Below, in pieces: positions 23,068 to 34,900 of a stretch of DNA of 64,000 bases. The stretch lies in NCBI GenBank assembly GCA_027972325.1, contig JAPMOS010000011.1, positions 560,501 through 624,500 of the forward strand, written 5' to 3'. The stretch is from Paratrimastix pyriformis (Eukaryota; Preaxostyla; Paratrimastigidae). Under the pieces are notes generated by a model, which had not been told where the DNA came from, made no database searches, and saw nothing but the letters and a program-made list of their open reading frames with translations. Numbering within the stretch: position 1 is the first letter of the stretch; each line of letters starts with the position of its first letter. A program made the translations under genes and the position numbers.

Positions 23068-23419
23068 AGTGCTTCCCGCTGTAAAGGTTTCGCACGACAA
23101 GGTTGATCTCTACAAAGCCGGATTATTGTGCAAATCGAACGAAGGCGAAAGAAAGCGAGCGCCCTCCGGTGAAAACCCAAGGCGCCCCAAAAAAACAAAA
23201 ACAAAAACAGGAGAGGGGAGGAGAGGGTGGGCCAATAAAAAGGCAGCCACTCCGCGGTTGGGGGGCGAGGTGTCCACGGGGACGGCAGGCGGTCCGCGCA
23301 CCAAAAGGCCGAAGGGGTGGCCGGATGGGTTTGGGGAGGAGTGCCAGTGGAGCAGCCGGGCCCGTGCGAGAGAAAGTGCTGCGCGCCGCGAGGCGGGATG
23401 ATGATCATGGTCTGGACGC
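23068..23419. other. Convergent 3' region
   Basis: 352 bp between the stops of the LRR-XK gene (+) and BiP (-). A purine-rich, A-rich stretch (about 23185-23235) lies on the plus strand and includes one AATAAA (23234-23239) in the right place for the LRR-XK transcript. Nothing else recognised. Confidence 0.5.
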
Positions 23420-25909
23420 TCAAAGGTCGTCGTGGTGGGTGTCCTCGTCCTCCTCGGCGCCGGGAGCACCGCCGGGGGCGCCGCTCTGCTGGTAGACCTT
23501 CGAGATGATGGGGTTGACGATCCTGGATGGGAGGCAGGAAAGAGGAGGCGATGAGGAAACAGGGCCGGAGGGTGGTTGGGGGTGGGCAGCCACGGAGGCG
23601 GCAGGCGCATGGAACAGACTTCTCGAGATCCTTCTGGTGGGCCTCGAACTCGTCCTTCTCGGCGGTCTGGTTGGAGTCGAGCCACTCGATGGCCTCCTTC
23701 ACGGCTTCCTCAATGGTGTTCTTGTCCTCCTCCTCCAGCTTGCCGCCCAGCTTTTCCTGGAGGGGAGGGGAAGAAAGGAGGCGGGCCAGTCAGCTTGAGT
23801 CGAAGGGACCCGGTCCGACCACAGACCTCATCCTGGATCTGCTGACGGAGCGAGTAGGCGTAGTGCTCCAGGCCGTTGCGGGCCTCGACACGCTCGCGGG
23901 CCTTCTTGTCCTCCTCCTCGAACTGCTTGGCCTCGTTCAGCATGCGGTCGATATCCTCCTTGCTGAGGCGGCCCTTGTCGTTGGTGATGACGATGGACTC
24001 CTTCGACCCGGTGGCCTTGTCCTCGGCGGTGACCGAGAGGATGCCGTTGGTGTCGACCTCGAAGGTGACCTCAATCTGGGGGGTCCCACGGGCAGCGGGG
24101 GCGATGCCGCGCAGCTCGAACTTGCCCAGCAGGTTGTTGTCCTTGGTCATGGCGCGCTCACCCTCGAAGACCTGGATGAGGACCATCTCCTGGTTGTCGC
24201 TGTAGGTGGTGAAGGTGCGGGTCTTCTTGGTGGGGACGACCGTGTTGCGGTCGATGAGGTGGGTCATGACGCCACCGACGGTCTCAATGCCCAGCGTGAG
24301 GGGAGTCACATCGAGCAGCACCAAGTCGTTGGGCATCTCCGAGCCACCCAGCACACCACCCTGGACGGCAGCACCGAAGGCAACGGCCTCTGCGTAGGAG
24401 AGAAGGGCAAGCAGACGTGTGAGCACATCGGGGATATGGGAAGGGTCGAGACAAACCATCAGGGTTGACCCCCTTGCTCGGCTCCTTGCCGTTGAGGAAG
24501 TCCTTCAGGAGCTGCTGCACCTTGGGAATGCGGGTCGATCCACCGACAAGGACGACCTCGTGGAGGTCGGTCTTCTTCATGCCGGCGTCGGTCAGGACCT
24601 GGCGGACGGGGTCCAGAGTTGACCGGAACAGGTCGGCGTTGATCTCCTCAAAGCGGGCGCGGGTGAGGGTCTCCTTGAAGTCGACGCCCTCATAGAAGTT
24701 GTCAAGCTCGATCTGGGTCTGGAAGGCGCTCGACAGGGCGATCTTGGCGCGCTCCACCTCGCGCTTCAACTTGGAGAGGCACCGGACGCAAGTGCTCACG
24801 TCGTAGCCGGTCTTCTTCTGGAAGAGCCGAACGAGGTGGTTCAGAGTACGCTGGTCAAAGTCCTCGCCGCCCAGATGGGTGTTGCCGCTGGTGGCAATAA
24901 CTTCAAAGACGCCATTGTCGATGGAAAGGAGAGACACATCGAACGTCCCGCCGCCAAGATCGTAGACAAGAATGTTCCGCTCGTCCTTGTACTTCTTGTC
25001 CAGGCCGTACGCGATGGCGGCGGCAGTGGGCTCTGGAAGGACGAAGGGGAGACGAGATCCCAGGATGAGTCGCCGCTCATGTCAAACATACAAAGGGCAG
25101 AAACAAAGGTCGGTGGACGCAGCCCAGACCATTGATGATACGAAGAACCTCGAGACCAGCAATCTGGCCTGCGTCCTTGGTGGCCTGACGCTGAGCGTCG
25201 TTGAAATAGGCAGGCACGGTGATGACGGCGTGCTCCACCTTCCGGCCAAGGTAAGCCTCGGCGGTCTCCTTCATCTTGGTCAGAACCATGGCTGAGAGCT
25301 CCTCCGGGGCGAAAAGCTTGTCCTCACCCTTCACCTTAACCTGAATCATCGGCTTGCCTGCCAAATAGGCAAGATCCAAATCGAGACATGGAAGGCACAG
25401 TGAGATCCCATGGGAAATTCAGAAAGCAAACCAGACCTCCCTTGTTAACGATCTTGAAGGGATAGTTCTTGATATCACGCTGGACCTCCGGGTCATCCCA
25501 CTTCCGACCAATGATACGCTTCACATCGTAAATAGTGTTCTCGGGGTTGCTGCCGGCCTGATTCTTGGCCGACTCGCCGACGAGACGCTCGCCATTCTCA
25601 GTGAAAGCGATCCACGAGGGAGTGGTGCGGCTGCCCAGGTCGTTGGCAATGATTTCCACGCGACCATTTTGCCAGACACCCACGCAGCTGAAGGTGGTCC
25701 CAAGATCGATACCAATGACGGGGCCGGCTGAAGAAACGGGAGAAACCGCCGAGAAGAAACGGGCAAGGAGTTCAACGAAAAGAACCAAGTCAGTACGGAC
25801 TGATCTTCTTCTCTTCCTTAGCATCAGCCTTCTTTTCGGCGGCCTCCACGACCACACCGAGCAAGAGCAGGCTCACCAGGAACAAGCTGGTGCGCTGTTG
25901 TGTCTTCAT
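23420..25909 (-). CDS. BiP: ER lumenal Hsp70 chaperone BiP
   Basis: ATP-driven chaperone of the endoplasmic reticulum that binds nascent and misfolded proteins. Seven exons (25801-25909, 25437-25727, 25130-25357, 24457-25032, 23827-24389, 23620-23756, 23420-23522) give 668 residues. Seen: a signal peptide with core [13 protein letters not shown], then the three Hsp70 signatures ([43 protein letters not shown]). The linker region has [16 protein letters not shown], and the substrate-binding and lid domains are complete. The C-terminus ends HDDL, a KDEL-type retrieval signal variant, which separates it from cytosolic and mitochondrial Hsp70s. A palindromic TGACGTGTCA site lies 127 bp upstream of the start. 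Codon use is ordinary for the window, though GC is lower than in neighbours. Confidence 0.98.
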
Positions 25910-26221
25910 TGGATGTTGTAGGGTTGTTATGAGATAAACGGAGCGAGAGGAAGATGCTTCTTTCTTTGGGCCTCTTGCCACGCGTCTGTCGGGGATCCCG
26001 GGGAGACACCTATAATGTCGGGTTTGGTCCGAAAATGACACGTCAGCAACCACGGGGCGTTCGGAGGTTGGGTATTGCCCCGAGATGGTTGTCTTTTGAC
26101 CTCCTATTGACAATCTGGACACAAATTGTGTCAGCTGATGGAAGAGTCGAGCATCGATGATAAATTTACGCAAGAATAAAGAAGAAACTGGACACATGCG
26201 AGAATAACAGGTGTGATCATG
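25910..26221 (-). promoter_or_regulatory. BiP promoter region
   Basis: 312 bp between the BiP start and the stop of the upstream giant gene, both on the minus strand. It must hold the giant gene's 3' end and the BiP promoter. It is AT-richer than its surroundings. No open frame of interest. Confidence 0.6.
26036..26045 (-). promoter_or_regulatory. Candidate unfolded-protein-response bZIP site
   Basis: Near-palindrome with an ACGT core; on the BiP sense strand it reads TGACGTGTCA, 127 bp upstream of the ATG. The unfolded-protein-response element of animals (TGACGTGG) and plant bZIP targets share TGACGTG. A CCACG lies directly beside it on the opposite strand. One site only, so this is a candidate. 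Confidence 0.5.
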
Positions 26222-26228
26222 TTATTCT
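26201..26228. other. Inverted repeat at the 3' end of the giant gene
   Basis: Nine-base perfect arms, AGAATAACA (26201-26209) and TGTTATTCT (26220-26228), with a 10-base loop. The arm spans the stop codon of the giant gene (TAA at 26222-26224, minus strand). In RNA it would form a hairpin at the very end of the coding region. Confidence 0.6.
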
Positions 26229-28885
26229 TTAGGCTGGTGCCTTGATTCACCGGTCAGCCCGCCGGGCAAACGGCGATGATGATTCCGGTTTGGCGGCGGT
26301 GAATCATCTAGAAGGGAGCGCATAATCTCGGAAAACTCCTCGCGCGACAGGACCTGCGAAGAATGAGGTGAGCTGCCCCCTTCGTATGGGCGAGTACGAA
26401 CCGAGAGACGTAGCGAGTCGGCCTCCGTCCGAAGGACCTGGTCGAGGTTCTCCTCGCGCTCCTCGGGGCTCGCCTGGCGGGCGCCCGCCCCCCTGGCTCT
26501 CCCGTCCGCCCGCAGGGCGGCCCGGCTCGTCCGTTGGTGGCGGCCGACTCGCGGGAGGGAAGCCACCGGTGAAGGCAGGACAGGGGCCCGGCCCTCGCGG
26601 TCGCTTTCGGATGAGGTCGCGCCAGCATCGCCCTGCTCTGGGGCAGCCCGCTCCACCCAAGAGGCGGCGGCTGAGGACGGGGGATGCCGCCGGGGGGATG
26701 CCGTCTCCTCGTCTGGGTCGGAGGTACTGGTGGCCGCCGAGGGCAGCAGCCCCGCGGGGATTCGCCCCGGCCGGCGAGCAGCCCCTTGGTGGCGCGTGGG
26801 GGGCCCCGGGGGCGGGGGCGAGGCGCTTGAGGACGAGGACCGGCTGCGACGGGGGGCGGAGCGCTGCTGCGGCTGGTGGGGGGCATCAGGGGAGGCCGGG
26901 GGTGCCCGGTGGGGCGGCGCCCCAGGCAAGCGGGAGATTTCCGCCGGCACAGGCGAGAGGTTCGCTTCCCCCGTGGCTGCCGATGCCGAGGCCGATGGAG
27001 GACTGGGCATGGTGGGTGCGGGTGCGGGTGAGGGTGCGGGCGCGGGCGCGGGCGCGGGTGGGCCGAGGAGGCGGAGCAGGGGCGCCAGGCGCTCGAGCAG
27101 GGCCGGCCCGAGGTCGTCGAGGGGACTCCGCGCCGGCAGGGGGTGGGGTTGCTGCGGCGGCTGGGGCGCCACGGGATGGGGCTCTTGGTGCGCCGAGCCC
27201 GATGCCACAGCCGAGGTCGTCGGGGCAGGGACGGGGGCCTCGAGGACGGGGGGTGGGAACGCAGGGACGGGGGCAGCGACAGCGGTTGGGAAAGGAGCCG
27301 CCGCATGGATGGGTCCGGGTGCGGGTCCGGGTCCGGGTGCGGGTGCGGGGGCCGGAGTGGCGGTGGGGGCGAGTGGAGCCGGCGGGGGCGGTTGCGGCGT
27401 GGGGACGACCGGCGGCGGCGGAGCGGCGGCGAGCCCACCGGTCGGGGAGCCGGCCGAGGCCACCCACGGACCACCGTCCGGCCGCATCGCCACTGCGACG
27501 GTCTGCGGACCAGGGGGCAGCGGCGGGGCCACCAGGAAGAGCATGGGCATGGGCATGGGCATGGACATGGGCGGTCCCAAGCGGGTGTCTGGCGGCCCCG
27601 GGGCTGCCAACGAGACAGCGGGTTGGGGCTGGGGTTGGGGTGGTTGCTGTGGCTGTGGCTGTGGCTGTGGCTGTGACTGTGGCTGTGGCTGTGGCTGTGG
27701 CTGTGGCTGTGGCTGTGGCTGTGGCTGTGGCTGTGGCTGTGGCTGTGGCTGTGGCTGCGGGGCCATGGGACTGAGGGGCGCCACCAGGGCAGGCGGGAGG
27801 GCCGTTGCCGCGGCGGTTGGGTGGACTTCCGGCGGTGTCTGTGAGCTCGTGGGCGCGGGTCCGGGCGGGCTGGGGGGCGGGGCAGGCTCGAGCATGCCCA
27901 CCGAGAGGCGGCTCCGGCCGGTGGGCATCACCGAGGGCGGCGAGCTCAGGGCGGGCGACAGGGACGACAGCGAGGGCGACCCCTGCGAGGGGGGCGGCGA
28001 GGCCCCCCCAGATGGGACCCCGTCCGGCACGGGGGCCGCCGCCCCGCTGAAGCTGTAGTTGATGGGGGCGGCCGCCCGGCCGGTGGGCGGGGGCGTCAGC
28101 GGCCCATCGGGGCCCGAGGGGGCGGCGGGGTCCGTCCAGCGGAGCAGCACGGCCGGGGCATCGGCCGGGGCCTCCGCGATGGGACTTGCCCGGGGCTGCG
28201 AGAGGGGCCCCTGGGCCGGCGAGGGGGGCGGGGGCACCGTGCCTGGGCCGGGCCGCGACCGGGCCGAGGACGGGCCCCCGTCGGCAGGCAGGGGCGCCCC
28301 CTGCGGGGGTCCCTCGCTGCCGCGGGCGGCGGCGGGCGGCTCCTCCTCGCCCCAGACGGCCCGCATCCGAGCGGGCGGGTACGGACCGGGCGCGACGGGG
28401 GGCGCCGCCGGGCCCGTCCGGGGCATCGTCATCGCCCGAGTACCCCACGGCTGACCGGGGGGCGGGGGTGCGCGCATCGGGGGGCCCGCGGGCGGCAGGG
28501 CGGGCGGCTGGAGGCGCGGCAGGACGGTCGATGCGAGGGGCGATTCGGGGCAGCCCGCCGGCAAGGACGATGATGCTACTGATGATGGGGGCTGCGGCTG
28601 CGGCTGCGGCTGCGGCTGCGGCTGCGGGGCCCCGGTGAGCGAGGGCCACCCGGGGACGGGCCCTCCTGGCGGGGTGGCCCCCCAAGTGGCGGGGGCGGCT
28701 CCGGGCCGGACAGCCGCCAGGAGGCCCTGCTGCGAACGGCGGAGCAGCTCCACCTCGTGCCTGCGTCCCCAGCATGCCCGTGCACAGGGGGGGGGGGGGG
28801 GGTGAGTGGTGGCGGTGGCGGTGGCGGTGGCGGTGGCGGTGGCGGTGGCGGTGGCGGTGGCGGTGGCGGTGGCGGTGGCGGTGGC

Positions 28886-28917
<32 letters not shown>

Positions 28918-31900
28918 TCGGCGGGGGGGGGGAGGGAGGGAGGAGGGAGGGAGCAAGGTCAGTGGCAGTGTGCGTGGTCACTGAGGCAGGGCGGGGCAGA
29001 CAGGGCGGTGGAGGCAGGCAGGGCGGGGCAGACAGGGCACGGTCGCGCTCGGTCCGCAGGGCCTCCACCTGGGCCTGCAGCTGCCGCAGTTGCTCCGAGC
29101 GCTGGTGCTGAGCCGCCCTGCGCAGACCCACCAGACGCACAGCCGGAGCGGCGGTGAGGGAGGGGAGGGGGGGGGGGGGGGGGCAGAGGGAGGGATCCCA
29201 CAGCAGGGGCGGGGACGGACACCAGGGCCTGGATGCGGCTCCTGAGGGCGGCCACGGTCTCCTCGGCCCCGGCCGCTCGCCTGCCGGGGGTGGGGCACCA
29301 GGGGCCGACGGGCCGGCCAGGGCGGGCGGTCTGCCTCCCCTGGGGCCCGCCGGCCGCCGAGGTGTGCAGGGATCGAGTCAGGGCCTTCAGGCGCGTCCTG
29401 CCACGGCGGGGGGGGGGGGGGGGGGGGGCGGTGGGCGGAGCCGTCATGAAGCACGCTGGGGGTGCAGGGCCGGGGCGCGGGCGGGGGCGGCGAATGGGCG
29501 GGTGGTGTGGGGACCTTGCGGCGCCCGTCGGCGGCCAGCTGCTGGGCGGCAGCCGTATGGACCTCGAGCTGGGCCCGCAGGTGGCCCACCTGGCGCAGGG
29601 CGGCCGCCAGCTCGGTGGCCGTGGCCTCCTCCCGCAGCCGGAGCCGGCTCAGGTGGGCCCGCAGGGCCTGGACCTCAGCCCGTCTGGCGGTGATCGGACG
29701 CGGGGAGGTGGGGGGGGGGGGGGGGGGCGAAGAGATGGCCCACAGGACGATCAGGCGCTGGGGACCGGATGGCGGGCGGGCTGGCGGGCTGGCTGGCTGG
29801 CGGGCGGGCGGGCGGGGCGGGGCGGGCGGGCGGGCGGGCGGGGCCCTTGGGACGGACGTGTGTTCCGGTTCTGCTGCGGCAGGGGCGGCGGGGGTGGGGC
29901 CCGCCCCGCCCGGCGCGGGGCCCTCGGGAAGGACCGGCAGACGACCTGCCCCGCGGGTCTTCTTGGGGCCGGGCCCCCGGGATCCGCCCCGTCGTCGACG
30001 CGAAGGGCCCCGGGCCGTGGAGGTGGCCCGCTTGGCGCCGGCGCGCCGCTTCGGGGCTGCCGGGTGGTGACCGCCATCCTGCAGGGGCAGGGGCAGGGGC
30101 AGGGCAGGGACCGCTCTGGCCTGCCCGCCGAGGCGGCACGGCGCTTTGGGGCCGCTGGGCCGTCGTGGCCGGCGGGCGGTAGCGAGGGCGAGCGGGACGG
30201 CGAGGAGGCCCGGGGCCAGGCCGCGGCTGGGGCGGCGCCCACCGATGCCGAGCGGGCGCGGCGGGGGCGCGACGAGGAGGACGCGCTGCGGGCGGGGCGG
30301 CTCCCGCTCAGGCGGCGGGTGGCCAGGCGCCTCCGGGCGGCCTCGAGTTCCTGCCAGAGGGCGGGCGGCCGGGTGCCACCACCATCAGTTGGGGAGCGAG
30401 CGACTCGGCGGGGGTGGGGGTGGGGGGCGCCAAGGGCAGGCAGCGGGCGACAGACCGCTTGCAGGGCGGCGACTCGGGCCGTCAGCAGGGCCACGTGCTG
30501 GGCGGCCTGGGCCTGGCACCGAGGCCCGCGGCAGGCAGGAGCGGTGGAGATGAGGGACGCGATGGAGATGGGGAGGGGAGGGAGGGGGGGGGAGGGAGGG
30601 GAGGACGGCGGGGGTCGGGTCGGGTTGGCGTGAGCGGGCCGGGGATGGCCGCCTGGCGGGGTGCGGACCATGTCGCAGAGGCGGCTGCTGAGGGCGGGGC
30701 TCTCGGCCGGCTCACAGGCAGCGCAGGCGGCCGCGAGCTGCCCGATGGCCCCGACCAGGGCATCGGCCCCGGTGGTGGGGGTTGCTGCAGCCGACGGGAC
30801 CGGCTGGGCGGCCGAGGCGGGCCCCGTGCTGAGGCCCAGCGTCTCGGCGCTCGATTCCGACGGGGCGGCCAGCGGGAGGCTGGACGGGGCGGACGGGGCG
30901 GCGGCCTCGGGGGCCAGCGGGCACAGGGCGTGGTGGCTCTGCAGGGCGGCCACTTGGCGACGGGCCGCCCCGAGCTGTCCGGGCCCCGAGTTGAGGACGG
31001 GCGGGGTGCCGAGGGGGATGTTCGGGCGGGCATGCGCAAAGGCGCCCACCAACTCGGCAGGCCCCGGGATGCCCCCCCCCCCCCCCCCCCCGGTGGGGGC
31101 GGGACGGACCGCCTCGCGGCAGGCGGCTAGCTCGCCCAGCAGGAAGGACCGCTGGCTGTTGCTGAGGGGGGCCCCGTCGCCCTCTGGCCCTCCGGCCGCG
31201 GGGGGCGGCAAGGGCTGCTGGGGCTGCTCGGCCCCCGAGCGACGCCTGGTGGCCGGCCCGCGCCTGGCCCGGGCGTGGGGCTGCCGCCCCAGGGAGGGCC
31301 CCCGGCTGGCGACGCTGTGGCTGCGGCTCCGCGTGGCAGCCCTGGGGGCGCGGCCCGAGGAGCGGGTCGACCGGGACGAGGCCGACCGCAGCCCGCCCAG
31401 CCGCCTGTCCCGCCCGGCGGCCGGCCGGTGGGGCCGCAGGCTGACCGAGCGGCGGGCGGGGGGCGATGGGCCCCGGGGCGGCTCCGAGTGGGCCCGCATC
31501 AGCAAGGCCGCCAGGCGGGACCTCGGGTGGAGGCGGGCGGGCTTATGGGCCCTGGCGGGCGGCGAGGCGGAGAGGGCGAGGCGCATGGGGGGCGAGTGCG
31601 ACCGGCCCGAGGGCAGCCACGGGCGCGGGGAGGCCCGGCCCGGGAGGCGCGGGCGGCCGCGGGTGAGCGGACTCCCCGAGTGCCGCAGCCGGGAGCCGCC
31701 GCTGGGCGGGGGAACCGTCCGCGAGCGGGCAGGCCGCCCAGCCGCCGATGCCGCCCAGCCCGATGGCTGCGTGAGCCCCCGCCGCCGTGAAGACAGAAAC
31801 GGGGTCAGTGGGGGGCCTGGCTGGCTGCGGATGGTCGCGCATGTCCTCCCAGGCAGGGGACCCGAGGGCGGGGCGGGGGGCGGGGGCGGGGGCGGGGCGG

Positions 31901-34900
31901 GGCGGGGCAGGGCCGGCTGGCGGACGGTGCGGGGCGGTTCGTCCTGGCGGCAGTCCGCGGGGCCCTGTGCTTGGCGGCGCCCCGGGCGTCCAGGGCCTCC
32001 CGCAGCCCAAGCAGCTGCCCCACCCAACCCCAAGAGCCCCCGATCGCGCCAGACCCGCCGCAGTGAGATCAGACCCACCGCCAGAGGGCCGCCCACGCCA
32101 GTGCCCGTGTGTGCCCCCGTGTGTGCCCGCGGCCGGGCGCAGCGGTGTGGACCTGCAGCTCGGCAGCGGTGGCGGCGTCCCTGTGGGCGGCCCGGGCCCT
32201 GGCGAGCTCCTCCTGCAGGGCCGCCATCCGCCCCACGTGCTCCGCCTGCGCCACGGCCCCATCCCCCCCCCACGGCCCCGGCGGAACCGTCAGCATCCGG
32301 TCGAGGCGCAGGATGGTGGAGGGAGGACCGCGGGGGGGGGGGGGGGGGGGGGTGCAGACGAGTGCGGCCTGCCAGCCTGCCGCGAGTCGGCTCTGGTCCT
32401 GCCGGTGGCGGTCCTGCGCCCGCCCGAGTTCGTCTGGCCCGCCCAGCCGAGCAGCCAACGGGGCGATCCGTGAATCCCCCCCTCCGAGTGCCGCCGGGCA
32501 GCGCCATGGGGGGACGGGAGGCAGAAGGCCGGCGGGTGGCGGACCCTGGTGCTGGGCGGCGAGGGCGCGGGTGGCCTCCTCGCTGCGGGCCCGAGCCTGC
32601 TGCTGCTCGGCGGCCCCCTGCCGCTGGCACTCGGCAAGCTGGGCCTGGCACCGCGCCAGCTGGCCCGCCATGGGGGCGAGCCCACCGGGGAGCAGACAAG
32701 GAGCCCATGAGGAACAACGGGGGCGAGCAGACAAGGAGCCCATGAGGAACAACGGCGAGGCCCGCGGAGGGATGGGGGAGGGCCGCCTGGGGGGCCATGG
32801 GGGCCCTGGGAGGGCAGGCTGCCGACCTGGGCCTCGAGGCGCTGCGAGGCGGCGAGGGCGTCCCTGGTCTGGGCTTCCAGCCGGGCCGCCCGCGCCCTGA
32901 GCTCCTCGGCCTCGTGGCCCTGGGCGGCCGTCTGGGCGGCCCGCTGCTGGGCGGCGGCCTCCAGGGCGGCCTTGGCCCCGACCAACTCCTCCAGGCGGCC
33001 CTGCGCTCGCCGTACCTCCGCCCCCGCGGCCTGCGGGTGCGGGTCCGCCATGGCGCCCAGCAACGGATGGGCGTTGGACATGGGCGTGGGCATGGGAATG
33101 GGGCCAAGGCGGGTGGGGCCGATGGGGCAGGGTGTGGCCGGGGGCCCACGGACGTCGCGTTCGGAGCGCAGCTGGGCGGCTGCAGCCTCGCGGTCTGCCA
33201 GGCGGGCCTCGGCCTGTGCGGCCCGGGCGGTGGCCTGGGCCAGCTGTGCCTGCACGGCCTGCAGGTGCTCCCGGGCCCGGGCCTGCTCGACCCCAAGCTG
33301 CACACGCGCAGCCTCCGCCTCGGCGCTCAGGTCCCGCTCCTGCGCCCCCCCAGGGCAGCGGTGCAGCAGTTCAGCAGTGCAGCAGTGCAGCCACAGCCAC
33401 CAGCCACAGCCACAGCCGGCAGCAGACGAACGATGAGCCGGATCCCGGTCCCGGTTTGAGGGGGGGGGGGGGGGGGGGGGGGGGGGGCCGAGTCGGGACG
33501 GGACGGGGCGAGGCGGGGACCTGGGCCTGGAGGGCCGCGAATCGGGGCTGCAGCGCCTCGAGCAGCTCGGCGGCCCGGCGGAGCATCTCCCGCAGGCGGC
33601 CTGCCTCCCCCTCGGCCGCCGGGGCCCCGGCCTGGCTCGGGGCGGCCGGGTGCCCCTCGCGGTGGGCCGATCGGCTGCGATGCCGCCGCCCGTGGGCCGA
33701 CGGGGGCTGAGGCTGGGTCTGGGGCTGTGATTGGGGCTGGGGCTGGGGCTGGGCGCGAAGGGATGCCTCGATGGAGGCGAGGCGCTCCTCGAAGCGGGTC
33801 AGCTCGCCCGGGGGCGTCCCCGGCGGGGTGGCGGGCGCCGGGGGGGCCCCGGCCAGCAAGGACGACCCGCTGCCGGAGAGGTCGGCTCCCCCGGCGGGGG
33901 TTGGGGCGGGCGGCAAAATCCCCGACGAGGCGCCGGAGGGCGCGGGGGCGGGTGTGGGCAGCCGGGCCAGCAGAACGCGGCCCGTCTCGCGCAGGGTGGC
34001 CACCTCGTCCGTCAGCCCTGAGGCCCACAACCGCACAGCAGCCCGGCCGGCCAGGCGGTGAGGGCGAGGCCGCAGCCGCCCAGGGGACCCATGCACACCC
34101 CTCGACCCCCAACCGAACAAGGGGCCCAGCCCGGGAGGGTCGCGGTGCGGGGCGGACCCTCAGAGCGGGCGGCGAGGGCCTGGACGGCCTCCCTGAGGGC
34201 GTAGAGCTGCATGGGGCTGGGGGCCTCAGCAGCCCCAGCCGCCCCACCGGACGGCGGCCGGTCGGGAGGCAGGGCCCCACTGGCCTGGGCCTGGGCCCGC
34301 AGGCGGACCACCAGGGCGCCCACCCGGTGGGCGTGCTCGGCCAGTAGGCGCAGATGGTGCCGCAGCAGCCCCTGGGCCTGGCCCTCCTCCGCGGCCCCGG
34401 GCCCGGCCTGCAGAGAGCCGCCCATTGGAGGCGAAACCCCACATGGAGGCCACAGCAGCCCCAGGAAAGGAAAGCGACGCCGAAGCGTGGCCGATGAGGG
34501 CGAGACACCCCAGCAAGGCTGCCCTCCCCCTGGAGCTGGAGGCGAGTGTGCGGACCGGGCCGGCGAGGGTGGCCATGCGGGCGAGGCGCTCCTGGAGGAT
34601 GCCGCTCATCCGGGCCAGCTCGGCGCTCTGCTGGGCTGCCCCGGCCAGGTCGCCCTGGGCCGGGTGCCACGGGCCGGGGGCCCCCTCGCCCTCGGGGCCG
34701 CCAGCGGGGGCGGAGGCCGTCCGGGCGGTGGCCGGCGAGAGGGGCGCCGGCCGGACGGGGGCCGGGCTGGGCTCGGGGGCGGGCGGGAAGGGCCGCAGCA
34801 GCTCCCCGCTGGAGTCCTCGGCCGGCACCTGCGCCCAGCGGCCCGTGTCGTGTCGCGCCGGGCGACCCAGGTGAGCGAGGGAAGCGCCACCCCAGGGCAC

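Noticed and set aside
28806-28915. Coding Ala-Thr repeat from the GGTGGC array
   Set aside because: Splicing across 28772-29020 joins RDRAL to HEVELL cleanly and keeps the coiled coil; the array has donor and acceptor on either side.
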